From the NCBI GenBank assembly GCA_028678715.1, contig JAJRCY010000027.1, forward strand, positions 1-9,219: 9,219 nt of DNA. Reading direction: 5' to 3'. The stretch comes from Methanomicrobiales archaeon (lineage in GTDB: Archaea > Halobacteriota > Methanomicrobia > Methanomicrobiales > JACTUA01). Of this stretch, positions 6,039-9,219 are shown in pieces. The notes below the pieces were generated by a model. It searched no databases, was not told the DNA's origin, and worked only from the letters and a program-made list of their open reading frames with translations. A program made the translations under genes and the position numbers. The first letter of the stretch is position 1. The number at the start of each line of letters is the position of its first letter.

Positions 6039-6232
6039 GATTATGACTGGAGAGACGCTCGAGGGGGAGACCTCGCGGTCCCCCCGCCGCGTGGGCGCCC
6101 CCCCCGTGAGGATGGAGGTGATCGTCGGTTTCCCATATTGGATTGATTCCGGTAAAGGATGGAACATCCCATCAACCGCGGGGGATGCCCACGCGGCGGG
6201 GGCGAGCCCCCAAGAGCGTCCCAGTCGTAATC
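6039..6232. repeat. Long imperfect inverted repeat, MITE-like or structured RNA
   Basis: The arms are 6039-6096 and 6187-6232. Reading the left arm against the reverse complement of the right, these blocks match in order: GATTA(T/C)GACTGG (11 of 12), ACGCTC, GGGGG, CTCG and an unbroken 16-mer CCCCCGCCGCGTGGGC (6081-6096 with 6187-6202); the left arm carries 3, 4 and 5 extra bases between blocks. About 42 positions pair in all. Pairing probably continues inward (C-run 6098-6105 with G-run 6180-6184; GATGG 6111-6115 with CCATC 6169-6173), so nearly the whole 194 bp can fold into one bulged hairpin. It fills most of the 346-nt gap between endA and nfo. Open frames across it (+ 6016-6237, - 6030-6254) look like chance products of the palindrome. 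No transposase is present and no clear target duplication is visible. It may be a miniature transposable element, a dispersed intergenic repeat or a noncoding RNA. Confidence 0.75.
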
Positions 6233-6275
6233 GGTGAATACGGAGTACTATCACCTCGTCTGCCAGAAATACTTC

Positions 6276-6290
6276 AGGGATTTACCCTGC
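6276..6290 (-). terminator. Small hairpin at the nfo stop codon
   Basis: CAGGG, loop ATTTA, CCCTG form a 5-bp stem spanning the TAA stop of nfo (complement of 6282-6284). It could mark the 3' end of the nfo message, but the stem is short, overlaps the coding end and has no clear U-tract, so the terminator label is tentative. Confidence 0.2.
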
Positions 6291-7124
6291 GAGTTCCCGC
6301 ACCTTCGCCAGGTTGCCCCGGTCGTCCCTCCGGTCGTCCACCGGGGTCTCGCAGATCAGGGGCAGCTTCCGGAGGACCGGGTGGTGCAGGATTGCCCGGA
6401 ACCCCGCCTCGCCGATGCTCCCCATGCCGATATGCTCATGCCGGTCCAGCCGGCCCCCGAGCTCACCCCGGGCATCGTTCAGGTGCACCACCTTCAGGAG
6501 GGAGAAGCCAATCAATTCCCTGAATTGGTCCATGGTCTGCCCCAGCGCATCCTCTGTCCGCAGATCATATCCCGCGGCGAATGCATGGCAGGTGTCAAAG
6601 CAGACCCCCACCCGCTTCTTCTCGTCTACACCGTCCAGGATCCTCCGGATGTCCTCGAAGGTGCCGCCCACCGAGTTCTTCTCCCCCGCGGTGGTCTCCA
6701 GGAGGAGCATCACCTTCCCCTCGGCTTCACCCAAGGCCCGGTTGACGGCCCCGGTGACATGCCTGTACCCCGCCTCCATCCCTTCTCCCATGTGGTGCCC
6801 GAGATGGGTGACCAGGTACGGGATGCCCAGCTGATCGCACCGCTGCAGCTCGGTGGTGAGGGTGGCCACCGACTGCCCATAGATCTCCTCCTTCGGGGAG
6901 GCCAGGTTCGGGAGATACGGCATGTGGTCCACGGCAGGGCCGATCCCGCTTGCCCCCATGTTGCCCCGGAAGGCATCGGTCTCCTCCGGCGCGAGATCCT
7001 TGAACTTCCAGCCCCGTGGGTTCCGGGAGAAGATCTGGAAGGTATCGCAGCCGGCATCCATTGCCCGCTCGACGGAAGCGGCAATGGAGCCTGCAATGGA
7101 GACATGTACCCCTACCTTTACCAT
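6282..7124 (-). CDS. nfo: Endonuclease IV (AP endonuclease)
   Basis: Zinc-dependent AP endonuclease of base excision repair, which nicks DNA 5' of abasic sites and trims 3' blocking groups; 280 residues, the usual length. The TIM-barrel metal ligands known from E. coli Nfo are all found at matching places, offset by two: His67 (VDHMPYLPNLASP), His107 (VTHLGHH), Glu143 (LLLETTAGEKNSVGG), Asp177 and His180 (FDTCHAFAAGYD), His214 (VVHLNDARGELGG), Asp227 and His229 (DRHEHIGMG) and Glu259 (ICETP). It begins MVKVGVHVSIAGS, matching the family's 'GaHvS.aGG' opening. ATG 7124 has GAGG about 10 nt upstream. It is divergent from chrA with a 94-nt gap and is the only gene in its unit. One small departure is THLGHH where many members have HPG; the metal ligand His107 itself is kept. 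Confidence 0.96.
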   Translation of the reverse strand: MVKVGVHVSIAGSIAASVERAMDAGCDTFQIFSRNPRGWKFKDLAPEETDAFRGNMGASGIGPAVDHMPYLPNLASPKEEIYGQSVATLTTELQRCDQLGIPYLVTHLGHHMGEGMEAGYRHVTGAVNRALGEAEGKVMLLLETTAGEKNSVGGTFEDIRRILDGVDEKKRVGVCFDTCHAFAAGYDLRTEDALGQTMDQFRELIGFSLLKVVHLNDARGELGGRLDRHEHIGMGSIGEAGFRAILHHPVLRKLPLICETPVDDRRDDRGNLAKVRELAG

Positions 7125-7218
7125 CCGGAACAGTCCTCATGAGTCTTTCCGCACGAGAGGGTGAAAAAGGATGCTATCTATCCGAATGCTTATCCCCAAC
7201 CCCTTGGAGAGCTCTATC
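7125..7218. promoter_or_regulatory. Divergent nfo/chrA intergenic region
   Basis: This 94-nt gap must hold the promoters of both nfo (leftward) and chrA (rightward), or one if the starts differ. The only AT-leaning words are GCTATCTATCC (7173-7183; GGATAGATAGC on the other strand) and CTTATCC (7189-7195). Either could act as a weak TATA element in either direction; neither is convincing. A GAGAGGGTGA ribosome-binding-like run (7155-7164) precedes an alternative chrA start at 7171. Confidence 0.3.
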
Positions 7219-8424
7219 ATGCCGGGGGAAGAGACTGGACCGGGGGAAGGGTCCCTGCACGGATCTCCACCGCCTCCCGTCACCACCATCTTCTCCGCGT
7301 TCCTCCTTCTCGGTGCCACCGCCTTCGGCGGGCCGGCCATGGTCCCGCATATCGGGAGGATGGCCGTGGAACGGGAGGGATGGTTGACCGATGGGGAATT
7401 CCGGAACGGTGTCGCCCTCTGCCAGTCCATCCCGGGGGCGACCGCCATCCAGATGGCCGGGTACGTGGGCTATCGTCTCCGGGGTATCCCCGGGGCCCTG
7501 GCCGCCTACACGGCATTTGCTCTCCCCGCGTTCCTGGTGGTGATGGTCCTCTCCGCGCTCTACGTGCAGGCATCCGGCATGCCCCTCGCCGTCTCCCTGC
7601 TGCAGGGCCTCCGGGCGGTTGTGGTGGCGATTGTCGCCCATGCGGCGCTGGGCTTCGCCCGCGCCTCTCTCACGGGCAGGGCCCGGGTCCTGATCGCAGC
7701 TGTCGTCTTTGCCCTGTTCCTGGTGGGGATCCACCCGATCCCGGTCATCGGCCTTGCGGCGGTGCTCGGGCTGGTCCTCATGAGGAGGGAGGCCATCCCT
7801 GCGGCGACCGGGGGAGAGAAGCCTTCCGCCGGGCACGGGAAGCCGTACCTCGCGCTGGTCGGGATCACCATGGCTGGCCTTGTGATTCTCTGGTACCTTG
7901 CCCCGCAGCTCTTTGATATCGCCTCGGTCTTCTTCCGGGTGGACCTCTTTGCCTTCGGCGGAGGCCTCGCCGCACTGCCGGTGATGTACCACGAGGTGGT
8001 GGCTGTCAGGGGATGGGTTGCGCCCCAGGCATTCCTGGATGGGATCGCCATCGGCCAGGTCACGCCAGGGCCCATCGTCATCACCGCCACGTTCCTGGGC
8101 TACCTGGTGGCAGGGATCCCGGGAGCCGTCGTGGCCACCCTGGCCATCTTCACCCCGTCATTCCTTGTGGTGGTGGGGACGATCCCGTACTTTGACCGGA
8201 TCCGCACATCCCCCCGGCTGATCCACGCCCTGGGCGGGATCGTCTGCTCCTTTGCCGGCCTGCTCTTCACGGTGGCGATACGGTTTGCCCTGGACATGGG
8301 CTGGACGGTGCCTCTCGCCATTATCTGCATCGCCGGATTTGTGGCACTGGCCAGGGGGATCGGGGTGCACTGGGTCGTGGCCGGAGCGGTGGCGGCCTCG
8401 CTGCTGTCGGCCACCTTTCTCTGA
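7219..8424 (+). CDS. chrA: Chromate transporter, two-domain CHR family
   Basis: Integral membrane protein of the CHR superfamily, 401 residues, long-chain type with two homologous halves. ChrA members characterised in bacteria export chromate; the substrate in archaea is mostly untested. The N-terminal half has AFGGPAMVPHI (35-45) and CQSIPGATAIQMAGY (68-82). The C-terminal half has the paired signatures DLFAFGGGLAALPVMY (242-257) and IGQVTPGPI (278-286). Each half carries several hydrophobic helices (for example FALPAFLVVMVLSALYV and VATLAIFTPSFLVVVG), about ten in total. A Pro/Gly-rich polar N-tail precedes the first helix. ATG 7219 is chosen because GGAG (7206-7209) sits 9 nt upstream; ATG 7171 is also possible, adding 16 residues, with a GGTGA-type site of its own. 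The stop is TGA 8422-8424. Both halves look intact, so it should be functional. No ChrB-type regulator is nearby. Confidence 0.9.
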   Translation: MPGEETGPGEGSLHGSPPPPVTTIFSAFLLLGATAFGGPAMVPHIGRMAVEREGWLTDGEFRNGVALCQSIPGATAIQMAGYVGYRLRGIPGALAAYTAFALPAFLVVMVLSALYVQASGMPLAVSLLQGLRAVVVAIVAHAALGFARASLTGRARVLIAAVVFALFLVGIHPIPVIGLAAVLGLVLMRREAIPAATGGEKPSAGHGKPYLALVGITMAGLVILWYLAPQLFDIASVFFRVDLFAFGGGLAALPVMYHEVVAVRGWVAPQAFLDGIAIGQVTPGPIVITATFLGYLVAGIPGAVVATLAIFTPSFLVVVGTIPYFDRIRTSPRLIHALGGIVCSFAGLLFTVAIRFALDMGWTVPLAIICIAGFVALARGIGVHWVVAGAVAASLLSATFL

Positions 8425-8539
8425 TATCCCCCTTGGGTGGCTTCACTGCCCGCCAGATGATCTCCCCCGGACACTCACCCCTGTCCAAGGTACTCAAGTA
8501 GAATGAGGAACCACTGACGCGTGCCAGGAGGTGGATCCC

Positions 8540-8644
8540 ATGGCAACAGTCACACAGGACATGGTCAGGAAGTCGGGTGTTGACCTGGAGAAGCTGGTGG
8601 ACCTGCGGGTGAAGAATGCCTCTGCAGAGCAGTTCCTCCGTTGA
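8540..8644 (+). pseudogene. Deleted remnant of a Dps-like ferritin gene, 34 codons
   Basis: An ATG-TGA frame of 34 codons with an excellent ribosome binding site (AGGAGGTGGATC, 8526-8537) two bases before the start. The peptide begins MATVTQDMVRKSGVDLEKL and runs to KNASAE before ending QFLR. From memory of the family, archaeal Dps-like/ferritin-like proteins begin in this way (...KSGVD.EKL.DLLVKNA.AELTT..YY) and some end in a ..SKFLR-type tail, after about 150 residues of four-helix bundle carrying the iron ligands. Here the beginning seems joined directly to the last four residues, as an in-frame internal deletion would do, and all ferroxidase residues are missing. It cannot bind iron or form a bundle. 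An independent small protein that only resembles the family is possible. The start-site features argue that the initiation region is recently derived from an expressed gene. Confidence 0.5.
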
Positions 8645-8671
8645 TGCGGGCCGGGGATACCCCCCCGACTC

Positions 8672-8676
8672 TTTTT
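8672..8676 (+). terminator. T5 tract after the ferritin remnant
   Basis: TTTTT follows the remnant's stop by 27 nt, within GACTCTTTTTCGCG. Archaeal RNA polymerase can terminate at short T-tracts without a hairpin, so this may end transcripts from chrA or the remnant. Five T residues are the minimum for such a call. Confidence 0.3.
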
Positions 8677-8708
8677 CGCGAATGCTTCCCTAACAGAAAC
8701 ACGGATAT

Positions 8709-8732
8709 CCCGGAAAGGGTCTACCCTCCGGG
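8709..8732 (+). promoter_or_regulatory. Hairpin in the ZIP gene upstream region
   Basis: CCCGG, AA bulge, AGGG, loop TCTA, CCCT, CCGGG make a nine-pair bulged stem that ends 45 nt before the ZIP start codon. It may be a structured leader element or an operator for a metal regulator. No TATA box is obvious nearby; GGATATCC (8703-8710) just before it is the only AT-containing candidate. Confidence 0.35.
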
Positions 8733-8777
8733 CAGGATGCCACGAAACCCCCCGCGGCGGCTGGATGAGGACCCCTG

Positions 8778-9219
8778 ATGCTCTCGTTCTTCTTCTCTCT
8801 GGACCCGGTGGCCCAAGCGCTCCTAGCCGGATGCTTCACCTGGAGCGTCACCGCCCTCGGGGCGTCCGCCGTCTTCCTGACCCGATCGGTGAACCAGCGG
8901 CTGCTCGACGGCATGATGGGGTTTGCCGCCGGGGTGATGATCTCGGCCAGCTTCTGGTCCCTGCTGATCCCCTCCATCGCCATGGCGGAGGAGACCGGGG
9001 CGGTCCCCTGGATCCCCGCGGCGGCAGGGTTCGCGGCCGGGTGGCTCTTCATCCTGGTCCTGGACCGGCTGGTCCCGCACCTGCACATCGGCTTTCCCGA
9101 GGAGAAGGCGGAGGGGCCGAAGACCTCCCTGCGCCGCACGACCCTGCTCGTGATGGCCATCACGCTCCACAACATCCCGGAGGGCCTCGCCATCGGGGTC
9201 GCGTTCGGGGCTATCGGGA
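8778..9219 (+). CDS. ZIP-family metal transporter (N-terminal part)
   Basis: Start of a divalent metal (zinc, iron or related) importer of the ZIP family, GufA/ZupT-like branch; 147 codons are present and the frame runs off the right edge, so roughly the C-terminal 100-120 residues are missing if the length is typical. Hydrophobic segments lie at about 11-35, 45-67, 78-98 and 120-147, with a histidine-containing loop (VPHLHIGFPEEK, 99-110) before helix 4. Helix 4 carries the family signature TLHNIPEGLAIG (129-140), whose His, Asn and Glu are metal-path residues. ATG 8778 is firm: GAGG (8767-8770) lies 7 nt upstream and an in-frame TGA at 8766-8768 excludes a longer form. The opposite-strand open frame over 8690-9193 is a codon-bias shadow. 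It lies beside chrA and the ferritin remnant, a metal-related neighbourhood. Confidence 0.9.
   Translation, partial: MLSFFFSLDPVAQALLAGCFTWSVTALGASAVFLTRSVNQRLLDGMMGFAAGVMISASFWSLLIPSIAMAEETGAVPWIPAAAGFAAGWLFILVLDRLVPHLHIGFPEEKAEGPKTSLRRTTLLVMAITLHNIPEGLAIGVAFGAIG

Noticed and set aside
6039..6232. RNase P RNA, SRP RNA or tRNA in the intergenic structured region
   Set aside because: None of the conserved landmarks of those RNAs could be found on either strand; only the long inverted repeat is supported.
6016..6254. Open frames of 73-74 codons on both strands between endA and nfo
   Set aside because: They are stop-free by virtue of the GC-rich inverted repeat, have no plausible ribosome binding site and show no recognisable protein character.
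8690..8705. ACAGAAACACGG as a TATA/BRE-like promoter for the ZIP gene
   Set aside because: No AT-rich octamer at the right distance from ATG 8778; the fit was too loose to report.
8690..9193. Minus-strand open frame of 167 codons opposite the ZIP gene
   Set aside because: The plus strand encodes a clear ZIP transporter with TLHNIPEG; the opposite frame is Ala/Arg/Ser-rich and featureless.

Overview
The window is GC-rich archaeal DNA, most likely from a methanogenic euryarchaeon of the Methanomicrobia (a Methanomicrobiales member such as a Methanoculleus relative is my best guess; this is inference from gene style, not a database match). The archaeal signs are a two-repeat tRNA-splicing endonuclease EndA, archaeal/eukaryal-type TrpRS and PheRS alpha subunit, TATA-box promoters, GGAGG/GGTGA-type ribosome binding sites and frequent GTG starts.

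Layout. At the left edge is the C-terminal end of a PflX-like radical SAM protein (2-340, +), followed closely by a PP2C-type protein phosphatase (379-1089, +). Converging on it is a three-gene minus-strand unit: an unrecognised 80-residue protein (2095-1853), a 69-residue two-helix membrane protein (1856-1647, GTG start overlapping the previous stop) and a HEAT-repeat protein (1633-1121). This unit has a clear TATA box (2147-2158) with a perfect 14-bp palindrome just downstream and a 7-bp-stem hairpin just upstream.

The centre is a tight minus-strand tRNA operon, endA (5935-4928) - trpS (4931-3663) - pheS (3658-2204), with a 4-nt GTGA overlap and a 4-nt gap at the two junctions. Its TATA box (5961-5968) lies so close to the endA GTG that the transcript is predicted to be leaderless. 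EndA removes archaeal tRNA introns, and tRNA-Trp is a frequent intron carrier, so splicing and charging of tRNA may be produced together.

From 5936 to 6281 there is no convincing gene. Most of it is one long imperfect inverted repeat (6039-6232, about 42 paired positions in the arms), either a MITE-like element or a structured RNA. Next comes nfo (endonuclease IV, 7124-6282, -), divergent from a full-length two-domain chromate transporter chrA (7219-8424, +).

Right of chrA is a 34-codon ORF (8540-8644) with an excellent ribosome binding site. I read it as an internally deleted remnant of a Dps-like ferritin gene. Last is the start of a ZIP-family metal transporter (8778 to the window end, +, truncated by the edge). 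The right third therefore groups a DNA repair enzyme with oxyanion/metal transport and a dead iron-storage/oxidative-stress gene. No rRNA, tRNA, CRISPR array or recognisable transposase gene was seen.
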